Shown: positions 25,255-39,500, counted from the first letter of the stretch. The stretch: 64,000 nt of DNA from Chrysomallon squamiferum (GCA_012295275.1 CM022679.1:2005616-2069615); one strand, 5' to 3'. Made by a program: numbers and translations. Notes: generated by a model from the sequence alone, not told the origin.

Positions 25255-28200
25255 CTATTCTTCTGGATTGAGGGAACATGGACGTCTAAACTCCTGGCCT
25301 AGTTCATGAATCCACTTGTTAGACACCCACTTTGTTCCAATAAGAACTGGACAGGCAGCATGTCGAGTGTCATAGATACCCTCACCATTACGATACAAGT
25401 TGTGCCAGAATGCAGCAGAACCCTGGAAAGTACAGAAAATACTAGTAATGTACAAATAACAAAATACTAGTAAAGCAAAGTACAGAAGATAACAGCAATG
25501 TACAACATAGTAAATACTAGCAATGTAAAATATAGAAAATACTAACAATATAAAATATAGAAAATGTCAGTAATTTTAAATGTAGAAAATACCAGCAATG
25601 TAAGATGTAGAAAATACCAACAATGTAAAAATATAGAAAATACAAGCAATGTAAAATATAGAAAATACCCACATTGTGAAATATAGAAAATATTAGCAGT
25701 GTGAAAGTACAATTAAAACATGAGAAAAATAAATGCTGGCTCTTAATTTGCATCAGTACATACCTCACAAGTAACTTTCTGAACAGTAAAATTACATAAT
25801 ACATTTTATAGGTGTGTAGTGATCTCTAATATGGATTAATGTGCACATACATATATATATATTTTTTTTTTTATTGGTGTTTATGTGACTTGCTGTAAAT
25901 TGTACCTTTCTAGGAAACACTTTTACTCCAATGTATGGGAAAACTGTGGCACCTCCAGCATCCACATCACTCATCTAAAAACATTTTTAGTAAGTTTAAA
26001 AAAACCCAGATATGTTTTAATACTTTCTTCTAAATAATATCTTTCTAATAATATAGACAACCTTTTGGTTAACGCTTTAGATATTTGTATGATGGACATT
26101 ATTCTTATCAAATAAATTGAAAACATAATATTTTTATTAAACAATGAATAAGCTAATCCTTATGATGTTAAATATACTAAAAACAGATTTCAAAATAAAA
26201 ACATGCCCTAAAAAAAAAAACTTACATAATTTAACCATGTAGCAATTCTGTTGCCAGTTCCTAATGATTTGAAAGCATCTTTTTCTTCTTTCTGCAAACA
26301 AAAGTGATATTTTGGATTTAAATAAAATATATATACTGCATTATTTTTCAAAGTAATTAAGATTTAGTGACTGAGAGTAAGAAGCAAATTATCCAACGAA
26401 AAATACATTTATAAATGGTAAAATTATAAAAATTAACAGAACTTCAAAAGGAAATAAAAACTGTAATGATCAAAATTAATATTATTATTGTATTAATATA
26501 TATAAATCTATGAGCAATTTCTAAAATGTGGATAAATCAAAAAAATATCTGTATAGATGCAAAAAAAACGTAACAGAAGAGTTAAAATATTTCAAAAACT
26601 GTATACAGTAATATTCTAAGAAATGTTTTATATTAAATACTGAGGCACTGTTTTGTAATTTATCGTATCCAGCAGTCTAGAAAAAGTACAGCTTCCCGTA
26701 TCTATACACAACAAACATTGTATTCTAGAAATGCCACTGAAAAACTATTTTACTTTGTAACAAAAAGACTGGATGTTCTTACCCTAGCAAAGTCATAATG
26801 AGGTTCATAATGTCCACCAATTCCATAGTTTGCTACCTGGAACATAAAGTAAACTTATTAAGGAAATGGAATTATGAAAACATCAGGTTAATATAAATAA
26901 CAAGAAAAATTTGTTTTATATTTCATAATGTACTCACAGACATTTGATCTAACTTCAGTTATTTTCTTTTGTAACTGCCATTTTCAAACAGCAGTGTTAT
27001 AACAATACAGAGGTTGTAAGAACTTTAAAAACATCAGCCGATATTGAAATACCACATGTATACTGATAACCTGATTTTAGATACATACACACACACTTAA
27101 ATGTATATATAAGAAAGCATTGTCTTTGATCACATTGGCTTACTGCATAATGCAATATTGTCTTTAAACAGACTGGAACAATGTGATTAATTATGTGTTG
27201 TGCCATGTTTGGCATGTAAAGGAATGGCCTTATCCTGGATCTTAAATGATGACTGCTCATGTCAGTGAGATTTTCTTTATTGTCACTGTCTACAAGTTTA
27301 TTAACAATCACAGACTGGTAAATAACTGTATGACAATATAAAAAATAGTTACAAAAAATATCTATATGACTGTGTAAAACAGTAATTAAAAATACCTGTA
27401 AGTATTCAGCAGTGTCCAGAGTAAGACCAGTTATCGCTTCAATTCTTTTACAGATTCTCTCTACTATAGGATGATCAGATGACTTGAGCCAAGCACTGAA
27501 ATACAAGTAACAGTGTGAAATTATATTCATCCTGAAAAAACACATATATACATGCATAGAGATACACAAAAAGGCATTCACACACACACACACACACAAA
27601 CACACACATACAGGCACACAAACACAAAGACACATGCATGAACAAATAAAATAAATTCAGTTGTACAGAAAATCTTTTTTTTATTAAAAGACATATTCTG
27701 CCAAAATTAAACATCAGTATATAAAATAATATCCCCAAAACAAGCAGTAAATAAATAATGTAAGTTGTATAGTTGTGTACCTCTTGCTAACTCTGTAGGA
27801 AGCAGTTTCTAACTCTCCTGTTTTGGAGTTCTGAATTGTGGCTCTCATCAACTGAAAAACACAAAAACTAAACATTAACCTTAAATTTAATTTGTCTCCT
27901 ACTGTCCATAGAACCATTTATGAAAAATGTGATTGGAGGTAATGATAAAAATTATATCTTCCATGTTACACGTGCTGTGATAGTAGATAATGATGATAAT
28001 GATATTAAATAATTTTAAAACATAAAAAACATCTGAGCATGTTATGCGTTCTGTGATGGCAGTAATGATAAAAGTTATAACACCTTATACAAGCTGTTAC
28101 AGGACACTGTGATGAAAATGATTTCTTGTTAGAAATAAAAACTTTATATGTTACACATGCTGTGATGGAATTAATTATGAAGATTATATCTTATAAGAAA

Positions 28201-28682
28201 CAAAAATACCATAACATTTTACACATGCACTTATGAGAGTATTATAAGGAAGTAGGTTAAATACCTTAGGCATGGCCAGTGACTTGATGACCTCTATCTC
28301 TGTGTCACTTATTACATCGTGGTACATAACAATCTGAGGTGACAAATACACATCCTCCTCTTTAGCTGGCCTGATCACCAGGATTGGGTGGCGGTTGTTG
28401 TCAGTGTAGCGGCATCGTAACTTATGCTGGTCCTTCACCTCCTACAAGTAATCACAAAAATAGTGAGAAGAATTCTCAAAGTGGTGTGATTAAATAAGGA
28501 TGGGATTTTGTTTTATGCTGGTTAATTCTCAATTAAATTTGAATTTGAACATACTGTTATGTTGTATAGTTTGTTACATATATATATTTTTATATTATTT
28601 TATAAATATTTTTATGTTATTTTATTATTATCACTTTGTTTTGATTTTTTGGGGTTTTTTTTTTTTTTTTTTTTTTTAAGGC

Positions 28683-28737
<55 letters not shown>

Positions 28738-29251
28738 ATAATAATAATAATAATAATAAAATAATAAAATAAAAAAATAAAAAAATAATAATAATAAAAA
28801 AAATACAATAAAAAAAATAAATAATAATAATAATAAAATAATAAAATAATATAAAAATAATAATAAAATAATAATAATAATAATAACATAAAATAAAAGT
28901 AACAATAATAATATTTAGAATTAAAAAGATCTGAGACCCAACACTAACATAAAACTTGCAAAACGAAATACTTTATTCTAGGTAATCCATAGTAATAAAA
29001 GATAAAATAACATCTGGAGGCAATTTAATTACAAAGTTATTATCAGTATTAATTTACAACCTTTTAACTGTGATACCCAATACTCCAAGTTATCAAAACT
29101 CCAGACTTAAAGCAGACAAAATTTAATTTTAAAATCTGGAATGCTGTTTTGCATTATAATGTACTTAAGATTAAGAAACTTAAACTGTTTTCGGTTTAAG
29201 TATTTTTAATTTATTTATTTATTTATTAATTATTATTATTATTAATTTTAC

Positions 29252-29296
<45 letters not shown>

Positions 29297-32200
29297 TATT
29301 ACTATTTTTTGGGGGGGATTTGTGGTTTATTATTACTGTATCATTACAGCACTGTATATATATTGTTATCATTATAAACTGAGAGACAGACTGTAGTCCT
29401 TCTCCATTCCTTTCCTCTAACTCTTTACGGATACCTGAAGCTTTAAAAAAATATTTTACCAGAACATCCTCCCCGCGACACAGAGCTTCATAGTGCTTGA
29501 ATTCTGCTGATCTCCTGTATTCATCGATGTTTGGTTCATTCTTGATAGGAACATCTTCCATATCACCTCGTCTTCCAGTCTTTTTTTCCTCATCCTCAAT
29601 CATCTGTTCATAATACTTCTTGTTGTTCAGCGCCCTCTCATGGGCAGGATCTGTCAACAAGTGACATTCATATTTAGTTTAGTTACAAGCATATACAAAT
29701 TAAAAATATATAAAAAGATTTAAATAAGGCCCTAAGCTAGTGAAAACTCTGAAAGTTTAATTAAACATGTATTAACTGAGTATTATGAGAAACAGCAAAC
29801 TTTGAAGACAAATACTAATATAAAATATTGTGTAATATGTGCTAGAGAAATCATTAAAGGCCTAATATAACAAGTAAAAGATTGAGTATATACAAGATAC
29901 AGACAACATGGAAGATCTAAAATAACAAGTACCAAAAGTAGTAGCTTGTTTAGTCCTGATTATAAGTAACAGATGAGAAAAAGATAATGACTGAATCTGT
30001 CTGCTGCATCAGTTACTTTCAATGTGGACACATTTTTTGGCTGCTAAAGGAATGACTATGTAAAACACATTAAACTGCTAACAATAAGGTTTTGTATATA
30101 TCCCTACATTTAATATTCTGTCATTAAAAATATTCTAAATTATAGATTTATTATGCTGGATCTAGTTTTGGTTTTTATGTGTAGATTGTTTCTGGAATGT
30201 TTTGGTTTTCTGTTTTTTTGTAGTTTGTTTTGTTTATTTTTGTGGGGTGGGGGTTTTGGCTGTGTTTTTTTTTCTCTTTTTTTTGTGATTTTTTCATGCA
30301 AAAACAATTTTTGTAAAATCTTACCCAGCAGTAATAATTCATTTGTCAAAGACAAAGCATGTCTCAGATTTCCTTGCTGAAAAATAAAAACAGAGTGCAA
30401 TTAATAATAAATGTTTTAAATATTATGCAATAAAAAATAAAAATAAATACAAAACAAACAAAAAAAAAATAATAATAATAAAATGTGTCTAAGCATTCAT
30501 TTTGAACATTTAATTAAGAAAAATATACATATAATAATAAAATAGAAAACATTTTTTTATTATTAAATTATTTTATTTTACTTTTTTTTTTAACTAAATG
30601 ACAACAAAGACTCTACATTCAAGTCATTTGAAAAAATAAATATCAGCCAGTTTTATGAAAAGTTCTGTAACAAGAACGAATTGGTGTCAAGAGTCCCACT
30701 GTACAAACAAGAGAGGAAAATGATCCAGGCTGATAACTGTAAATAATAAAAAAATTTATTCTAACAATCTGCTTCACTCAGCTGCATTCTTTTTCTGCTT
30801 GTCTTGAAAAATGCAGACCGTAACATCAAAAAAAGAATGACGAACCACCTTCATCCATATTAATCGTTGATGTTGTTTGAAACATAAATAATAAAATTCT
30901 ACACATCAATATTTTATATTCTGAATACTAACAGATGCATTATAAGATATTCAGTATTATTATTATTATTTTTTTTTTTTCAATTATTATATTGTTGTTA
31001 TTGTTGGGGGTTTTTTTCATTGTTAGATTCAGCTTTCAACTTAACCTTTTTGTTATTTTATAACTAAGTCATAAGCTGTGACCAAAAGACAACTGAAAAT
31101 TAGAATTATGAAACATTAAAAAAAAAAGAATATTTAAAACAAATTGTATATGGTGATTCTAATAATCAGAAAAGAACAAAAGCAATTAAAGTAAAGATTT
31201 AAATGAAATGGTTCAAACTGAATTGTATGTTTTCAAATACAGTGATGTTTTGAATTGTAGGTGTGGTTGAAAAAGGTGGACAGTGTTTAATACAAAGGAG
31301 ATCTCATAATGCAGTGCTAAGTTACAATGTTAATGAAAAGAGTGTTATCCAAGGAGGGGGATATGGTGAGGATGATGATACTTATATGTCTTAGTTTGTT
31401 TATCTTTTGAATGATTACTGTATACATTATTGTATAAGCATTAATTAATGGTAATGACAACATAAATTCCCAGTACATTATTCAAATTCTGTCAATTAAT
31501 AAATGAAAGTCAAATCACAAAGTATTTTATAAAGCTATTGTCAAAAATTATATATGGAAAATTTAATTTGATCTTAACGACGACAAGATTATATATACAT
31601 TATCCATAAACTCCAAATCAATTATAATATTTTGAAATAAGACACATGTCAGAGCAAACTGAATATTAACCTTATTATATAGATATTTTATTTTAGAAAT
31701 GTAGGCAATGACTATACATTTACAACAATAATTATTATACATGGTAAACCAAATCCCCTTTCTTTTTTAGTTCAATAAACCATTAAAACAGTTTTGTAGA
31801 TTAACAAGAGCTGATATTGAGTATAAATAGTGTTGTACTCTTGGCATTGACTGTTCCTGCAGGTGATCAAGGCTTACCATTGCTGTAGCATAGGCCGAGT
31901 AATCAAGAAGTTCAAATCGAGAAATAGTTTTGTTTTCCTCTTCTCTTTCCTTGTCAAGTGCTGCCTGCATCCACATGTACGTGTGGTAGTAGTCTTCAGA
32001 GTTGTAGGCAAAGCGACCCAACTGAAAACAGTCTTCCGCTGAACATGAGCAGAGAGAAGCCGAATGAATGAAAACAGTTGATGACAACACTGAGGCAAAC
32101 CATGCACTGTCTGCAAACCAGGGTCCAAAATGCAACAGAAGGGAATGCTGGGAAAGGGGAATGCTGGAGAGGGTATTGGTTGATAAGGAAATGCAGGATT

Positions 32201-34216
32201 GAATGGACAACCAGCGTTTATGGACAGGGGGCCAGAAGGAATGGTTTGGTTAGTTGATAAAAGCAGTTAGCAATGAGATGGGAGATGTTTTCCCCCTTCT
32301 AATTTATCTTCTGTAACTAGTTTATGCAAACCTCAGACCGATGTTTTAAGCATTCATATTAGTCTTCTGTTATAACTAAACATGCAGGTACCAGTGTTGT
32401 GGTTAACTGTACAATCTAAAATTAAACCATTTCACAAAGAAGGATATAATCCAATGCAGAACTAGAAGATTTTAAATTGACAGGGATTTAATATTTTATT
32501 TCATAGTTTGTGTTTGGCAGTATGTTTGTGTTCCTAGATGTGTACACGTGAAAGAAAACTTTAATGCCAAAATATTTTATTACCAATATCTATGATATAT
32601 TAAACAAGTTTTTTGTACGTGTATAACAGAGAGGAAACTTGCTTAAATTATTACATCACTGTTGTAATCAGCAGTAAGGACTATTATTTTTATGTCAGCA
32701 CTTTCCTAAACTCACACCACAGCCTTTCAGAAACCAGTAAAACAACAAAGACTGGGATGAAAACTAAGCCCTTGTAGAATTGATCTGACAGTCTGTCACA
32801 TGTAATGAATGACATGTTAAGCATGTTTTCAGTAATTCTTATATTCAGTCATAATATCTGGATATTAATAATTCTATTTTAATTCTCTGTTCCAAATATA
32901 CAGTTTTGAATGCATCAAATAATGTACATTTAATAATCAGAAGCAAACACACAAAAAACAAAAAAACCCAGTATTATCCATTTATAATATTAAATGAATA
33001 AACATATTTTACCTGCAACAAAAGAAAAACAATTCCCTGCTTTGATTAAAGATAAAATAAAATAAAATTGTTATTAGGAAAAAGACAATGTTATAAAACC
33101 AGGGTCACCAAAAACGAACCTTAAACAAAGAGAAAGCCATGTAATCAAGAATTTCGAGTTTTTTCTGCCTGTAATCCGACTGGTTGCTATCAAGACTTTT
33201 CAGTGTTTGTTCCATCCACAAAATAGAGTGTCGATAGTCGCCATCAACATATGAAAGTCTGCCAAGCTCAAAACATGAGTCCGCTGAAAATAAAGTAACA
33301 AATGGGAGGTGGGGAACATGCTCATACAGGCAAACCAACATGCTTGTACAATCTGGCAAACTGAACAAGGCTGGGATATCTGTAGGGTTTTTAGTAAGAT
33401 ATTCTCACACATAAAAACAACTAAACAAATTTGTATTTATTTCACAATACCTAAATTTTATACTCTTTTTTTTTTTTTTTGTTTTGATTACAGCTTTTTC
33501 TTTCTTTTTAGTCTGTTTTATGTTTTCAATAGTTTTATTTTTTTTTTATTCCATTTTTTTTTTTTTCTTTATATATAATGACAGAATAAGAAATATGTTT
33601 ATCATTTAACAACAGGTATATTTCATAAACACCCTTCCCAATCAAATATTTACACAGGAATTAATTTATAGATCATAAAAAAAATGTTCATAGTTTCATT
33701 AAATACAGTTTCAAAATTATCTATTTAAAAAAAACACAAAAAAAAACAGCAACAAAAAAACAGAAAGCTACGATTTGAACTGTTATTCCACATATTATTA
33801 ATAAATATTTATTTTCAGAAAGACCGAACAATGAATTCTGCATCAGTTTTCCCACAGCTACATTTAATGTAATTATTTAACAATATTAACAGTTAGTATT
33901 CTCACACATCACATTAACACAGGTTTACACACAGCATGCTTTAAACATGCATTATCTGACAAATGTTAGAAAAACAACAATTCTATGTTAAACACTATTT
34001 GACAATGATTATAGTAATAATATCTGCCTATAATGTTTATAATAATGTTATACATAATTGATATAATTATTACATTTGCTATTTATTAACATTTAAACAT
34101 GAAAATACTGCTACATAATTTCACATATTAACACTTAGTATATTTTATATTAATTTATGATCTACTGTTATAAATAATGCTTAAAAATTAAGACTATTGC
34201 TATCAACTGTAATATA

Positions 34217-34247
<31 letters not shown>

Positions 34248-37200
34248 TATATTGCAATTAATAACAGACACACAAATATTTATAGACTCTTCTAATTAAC
34301 CTGCTGACTACCTCAAAAGTTTATTTTTTCATTAGACTTTCCAAGACATTAATAATAAACTTTTTTGTTGATCGCAAAATCAATGATTATATTAAAATAC
34401 ACTAAGCTGAATAATTTTTCTAATTTATAATGTCAATAACATACAGCATTATTCTACTTTAAAGTAAAATCTCTCTCACTCACACACACAAACTGTTCAG
34501 AACATTAATCTACTGGTTTACTGCAATCTCTACCTGTCAGTGCAGATATCTGTCTGCCGTTGATGTCACCCTCTGCCAGTCGAGATGTGTCCAGCTGGTA
34601 GGTGTCCTGTAGTCGCATGAACGCTGCAGCTACTCCGGCCAGGTCTTCGTAGTTTGGAAGGCTTTGACGGGAATTTTCTACTTCACTCAGCAGAACTAGA
34701 ACGAAGTAATAAAGACACATTTTGATATTAACATTCAACATATACTACAAGCAATAAGTTAAAAATGTTTTAACAGATATATACTAAAAGCAATATTAAA
34801 TCTGCTCCATAAACAACTTTATTAGTTAGCTGTAAGAAATCATCTAAATGTAACTTCCTACAAACAGGAAAGCATATACCATAGCCTTTGATATCCAACT
34901 AAGTAAGGTAAGTGGACATCAACAGGAATTGAATCTGCAAGCCACAGACTGATAAACAATAATTATAATTTACTAATACCAATATTCATTAAATCTTAAA
35001 CTAAACTAAAATAATGTTAATCTTATATTTAAAGTACCCAGATTTTGTTAATTATTTTTTTTATGATGATGCTAATCATCATCATTATTGCTGTTTTGTT
35101 CTTATTGTTGTTGTTGGTGTTGGTGTTGTTATTGTTATTTATGTTGTCATTGTTTTATTTTCATATTCTGTCTTTTATAAAGATTGCACAATAGGAAATA
35201 TGTCATATTATTTACCTTGGTACATCTGATTGTCATTCAGTATGCTGGCAACATTTCTATCCCAGTCGAGAGTGAAACGTTTGATAAATAAAAATGCACC
35301 GATTGGGTTGGCCATGTAACGTACTGGGTCTTTCAAAGCATTATTACTATGAGTTTCCATGTCATCAGCAATTCTGTGTGAAAAAAGGAAAAACAAGGAT
35401 GAAAATATCTGTTATGTGTTACTACAATCACTTTCTGTATCTTCAGATACCACTACACACATTTCACAGACAGCCTCAATTCTAAGAATTATTAAATAAT
35501 TTTGCTGGTCATGTTCTTTTTTGTTTATTGTTTTTAAGATTACTAAATTTTTACATTATTTCTAATGAAAACTTTGAAAATTACCTAGTAACTCTAGAGG
35601 TACACAAATGCACTATATTCATTTTGTGGAGGTCTTTTTTGTTGGTTTTTATTTTACTGAATAAAATACCAGGTAGACTAATGGTTGCACTTATTTGGTA
35701 GTATAGAAATTATGCTAATTTCTAACAATTTTTATAATTTATAATTCAAACCTTATTCTTAATTTAATCTCTCTCTTCACAGATACCATCGTAACAAGAT
35801 AAATAAATTTTAAGAATCATTTTATAAAAAACTTTGTAACATAATATTCCAAAATAATAATAATAAAAAAATTTTAAATTCCTAATTTCAAAGATTTTAT
35901 TCACTATAATGAGCCACATCACCATTCAGAGATTATTAGAACAATAAATATTGTAATAATCTCCTTTCTATTACAGTATAATGACAAATATGGTTTATTA
36001 TAAAAACAATCCTACACAGATGCATGCGAGGAAATGAGTTACACCTCTTCTATTTATGAAAGTAATTTATTAACAAACAGCCCATTACACAGATAATTCA
36101 CAGCAACATAAAAACGACTGTTAGCGATATCAGCTAGCAAGGAAATAATTTCCTGTCAACTGCCTCCGAGCATTCTTTCCCATCAATCTAAAAACTGAGA
36201 CATCTTCATTCATGTCATTATATACAACCTATTATTAATATGTCATTACACACAGCCTGTTATTAATTTAATACAGTTACTTTAGATTTGGCCTCAAGCC
36301 TGGTTATAACTAATTTTCTCAAGAAAAAAAAAAACCTTAGGTGTCTGTCAATGCACGTTTATGGCAATGTTACATGGGATACTTTGATATAATGCTAATG
36401 TTAATTATTATCATGTAATTTTCTCTTTTTAAACCGGATTATAGTTAACTAATCACAATGCTGTTTTTAAGAAGTATTGTACCTTTTTTTATGATTTAGG
36501 AGAAAACTATTTGCAAAAAAATAATAATAATAAAATATGTATTATTATTATTATTTATATTATTATTATTAATCATTTAATTTTGTTATTATTTTGTTTG
36601 ATATTGCCGTATTATGAAAATCAATGATATAAAGTGTTATTGTTTAATGAGGTTAAATATAAAACATTTACATAAATCACACAGACAAACACACACACAC
36701 ACACACACACATATATTCAATTGGTTTATTTTATATATAAGTTACAACAGTTATATATATATATTAGATTGTTTTAGCTTGTACTAAATTGGGGGAAGGT
36801 GAAGGACATACTGCTAAAAATGATCCAAATGCATATAAGCATATAGTAGCTTTTTTCACAATAATAATTAATCTTGTTTTTAATAATTATTTATCTTACT
36901 TAAAAGTATACATGCATGAATGAGTTCTACATATGTCAAACTGTCCTTCATCAAATTCCCAACTGTTCTGTTACCTTGGTTAACTCAGCGTAAGCACATC
37001 AAACATGTAGTCAAAATAAAGTTATATTTTCCAGATGGCTGTTTAGACTAATTACTAATTACTGTTTAGATTTATCTAAGAAATTTTATTTATGCTGGTA
37101 CTAACAATCATTTTAACTATATTTTTGTGATCACTTACTTCTGATTAATGTTAGCGTGTGTTATTAAACAAATACATTTTGCAATCTTGAATAAGATTGT

Positions 37201-38038
37201 TTCATTATCCTATTTTCAAATCAGTTTCAAATCAAACTTTTATCTTCTGATGAACACTTCTGTAGGATAAACATGGCTGGCTTTGTTCTGCATGTACTGT
37301 AATAATCTGTATGTTTTAAACTGTTTATTTACTTGAAGAAAATCAATAATATATGACACAGTAAGTGTTTTAAACATTTCCTAATATTAGTATTTTGAAA
37401 TTAGGTTTTATTTAAAGTTCTGTTTGTTTGTAATATTTAAGCTGTGACTGAATTTCATGTTACTCATAATTATTAAAGTGTACCAGCAAAATATCTAATT
37501 TTATTTACAAAAAAATAATATGTTCATTCATTTACTAAAGGTATTGTTAAAACTGTCTAGAAGGCCAAACTGTTAATTATGAAACAACATATCAATCAAT
37601 TTTAAAAACTACAATTTCTCAATTTCTTAAAGGAAAAACACGGCTGCATATCAGGATACCAGTACAACGTTGCATAACAATTAATTGTTTGGTAATCTTA
37701 TAGTCTTGCCACGCATAAAACTAATTATACTCAGTTTAAAAGTATTATGAAGAAAGTCTTTATTTTTAAAATTGTGAATAAATAAATAAATAAATAACAT
37801 CTGTAAATTTTATAAATTATGTATATTTATTTGTAATTTTTTATTAAAGAAAAATGCAATTTTACCTTTTTAGTTTTTCCAGTTTTTCTTCTTCGCTGTG
37901 TATATAATTCTTCATTGTTCTTGCAATGTCTCTTTCGGCATATAATGCATTTTCTAGGTGTGCAACAGAAGTAAATATTTCGGCCTTTGCTAAAACAATT
38001 ACCCAAAGCAATGGTAAAATTCGTTGGTACATGTCCAT
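25255..38038 (-). CDS. P4HA: Prolyl 4-hydroxylase subunit alpha
   Basis: Catalytic subunit of collagen prolyl 4-hydroxylase in the ER lumen. It uses Fe(II), 2-oxoglutarate and O2 to make 4-hydroxyproline and pairs with protein disulfide isomerase. Coding exons (minus): 37866-38038, 35216-35373, 34534-34695, 33120-33283 (4a) or 31878-32038 (4b), 30325-30376, 29460-29650, 28265-28441, 27781-27851, 27396-27495, 26783-26836, 26226-26291, 25906-25974, 25255-25422. With 4a this gives 534 residues, exactly the human P4HA1 length; with 4b, 533. A signal peptide MDMYQRILPLLWVIVLAKA leads. Fe ligands are H429 and D431 (EPHYDFAR) and H500; K510 binds 2-oxoglutarate (RHAACPVLIGTKW). All match human positions. 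All phases close. A second possible start lies at 38050. The family is firm; the isoform number (P4HA1, 2 or 3) is not assignable. Confidence 0.95.
25430..25712. repeat. Minisatellite in the last P4HA intron
   Basis: Roughly nine diverged units of 25-30 bp with a core like GCAATGTAAAATATAGAAAA, starting a few bases from the acceptor of the terminal exon. Open frames across it are repeat artefacts. Confidence 0.8.
28647..28915. repeat. Poly-T/poly-A palindrome and TAA-rich tract
   Basis: A T run of about 23, then AAGGCCT, then an A run of about 50, followed by about 180 bp of degenerate TAA/TAAA repeats. It lies in the P4HA intron between the 28,265 and 29,460 exons. The T and A runs could pair into a long hairpin in RNA or DNA. 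Confidence 0.9.
29216..29312. repeat. TTA microsatellite
   Basis: ATT/TTA repeats followed by a G run, in the same P4HA intron, about 150 bp from the 29,460-29,650 exon. Confidence 0.9.
31878..32038 (-). CDS. P4HA alternative exon 4b (substrate-binding domain)
   Basis: 161-nt exon homologous to exon 4a, reading AEDCFQLGRFAYNSEDYYHT and later FELLDYSAYATAM. It has the same entry phase (1) and exit phase (0) as 4a, so including both shifts the frame. The donor ATG/GTAAGC is strong. It retains the DYYHT motif of vertebrate P4HA1, so it may be the conserved form and 4a the derived one. Confidence 0.85.
33120..33283 (-). CDS. P4HA alternative exon 4a (substrate-binding domain)
   Basis: 164-nt exon coding for residues about 165-219, reading ADSCFELGRLSYVDGDY and later LEILDYMAFSLFK. 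It belongs to the TPR-like peptide-substrate-binding domain. It starts at phase 1 and ends at phase 0. The acceptor is TTATTTTCAG; the donor AAG/GTTCGT is weak. The family's tyrosine pair DYYHT is replaced by DYRHS. Confidence 0.85.
35374..37865 (-). other. P4HA intron 1
   Basis: The longest P4HA intron. It contains AT-rich DNA, a TTA cluster near 36,540-36,575 and a CA microsatellite at about 36,687-36,711. No coding sequence seen. Confidence 0.7.
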
Positions 38039-38051
38039 GATTTTTAACAAT

Positions 38052-39100
38052 CGTAAACAGGTTCAGCTGAGAAAATACTAGAAAAAGACCTTTACAAATT
38101 ATACACTTTGTATCTCTGCTTCCGATAAAGTTGCAAAAGTTAGATAATTATTACCCTTTCACAAAGAACCAGCCTTTTCGTCGACCACTCGATGCTTGTC
38201 ACAATCTTAACGACTGAGAGAATGTACACGTTGTCATTTCTGTCTACGTGCAATCAGTTGCATTAGCGATGCCCGAAAACTGAAATGGTTCCAAAGCTTC
38301 AAGTCTTGGGAAAAAGAACCGTATCGCCTTACCTCTTTTTAGTAATAAGTCCCAAACGAGTTGTCTCCCTTCTTTTGTTAAATTAAGTTTGTTGTGTTCG
38401 TAAATATTCCGGTTTTTGTTGTGCACGTTTTATTGATTTTCATATTAATAAATATGGTTATTTAATTTGGTTGTCTTAACAATTATAAATTGATTAAAAT
38501 ATATATATTTATATTTATTACATTTCATAAACCAAAGTCACAAACAATAAATGTCCTAAGCACATTTTAAAAAGTTGTAGATAGTAAGATACAAAATTAT
38601 TGCATAAATTTAATGATTATATAATTTTTGGATATAATAATTAATATCAATAATTTTGTTTATAAAACCATAAAGCTTATATCTTGCATGCAATTAAAAA
38701 GACATTAGCATTTTCGCAGCTTCTTTAAATAGCCGGGAGATATAAGACGTTTCTTCGCCGAAATTAATATTTGATGTTATTGGTATTACATTAAACAGCA
38801 TGCTCACAATATAATTACTCTGATTAATGTTTGCATGTTGAATGTTAACCCTGGGCGATCGGCTATAGTAATTAATTCACTGTTCAAAAATATGTTTTAT
38901 ATTCTCTGGAACTGTAGTTTTATAAGGGTAAATTCACTGTTGTTTAATATTAACTGATAATACTGTGGTTATTAATCAATAATTTACGAAACAAAGAGTA
39001 GCACATTAAAATGTTGGTTTGCAAGAAGGGTGATGGTCACATGATCAGCATTTGAAAGTAACCCGTGAAATGAGTCGGTGTTACGTTAACGTTTTGAATA
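38052..39100. other. P4HA upstream flank
   Basis: Presumed promoter and 5' UTR of P4HA near 38,052-38,300, then AT-rich DNA. I could not place a start site. No divergent gene is recognisable. Confidence 0.45.
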
Positions 39101-39119
39101 AACTGTTTTCTTCTTTTTC

Positions 39120-39129
39120 TTCTTCTTCT

Positions 39130-39171
<42 letters not shown>

Positions 39172-39500
39172 GAAATAACAAACAAAAAATCTATGGTGTG
39201 TATCTGTTTTTCTTTTCTTAAATATTATTATTATTATTATTATAATGAGTGAATATTTTCGGTTACTTTTTGGAGGTGAATGAAGTTAGATAATTTTTAA
39301 TGATTTTAAATGAAAATTGATCGATATTTTTAAATAATGTTCTAGTATTTTTATTAGAAAACTGGAACTGTTTTACTTCAGATGGATGGGGATTGTAGCT
39401 GTGCGCTGCATGCGTGGTGCTATTTGCTTATTATTTAAATATTATTATTATTTTAAAATATATTAATCAAGTGAAAATTTCTGTGATTTATATTTCGTCA

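Noticed and set aside
25517-25804. 95-residue frame rich in FYILH repeats
   Set aside because: It reads through the minisatellite of the last P4HA intron.
27475-27738. Cys/Val-rich frame upstream of a P4HA exon
   Set aside because: Translation of a GT/CA microsatellite in the intron; only the part left of 27,496 is exon.
28612-28905. Phe/Tyr/Leu-rich frames
   Set aside because: Translation of poly-A and TAA repeats in a P4HA intron.
31767-32210. 147-residue frame as a separate gene
   Set aside because: Only the 31,878-32,038 part is similar to known protein and it has exact splice sites and phase as a P4HA exon; the rest is intron read-through.
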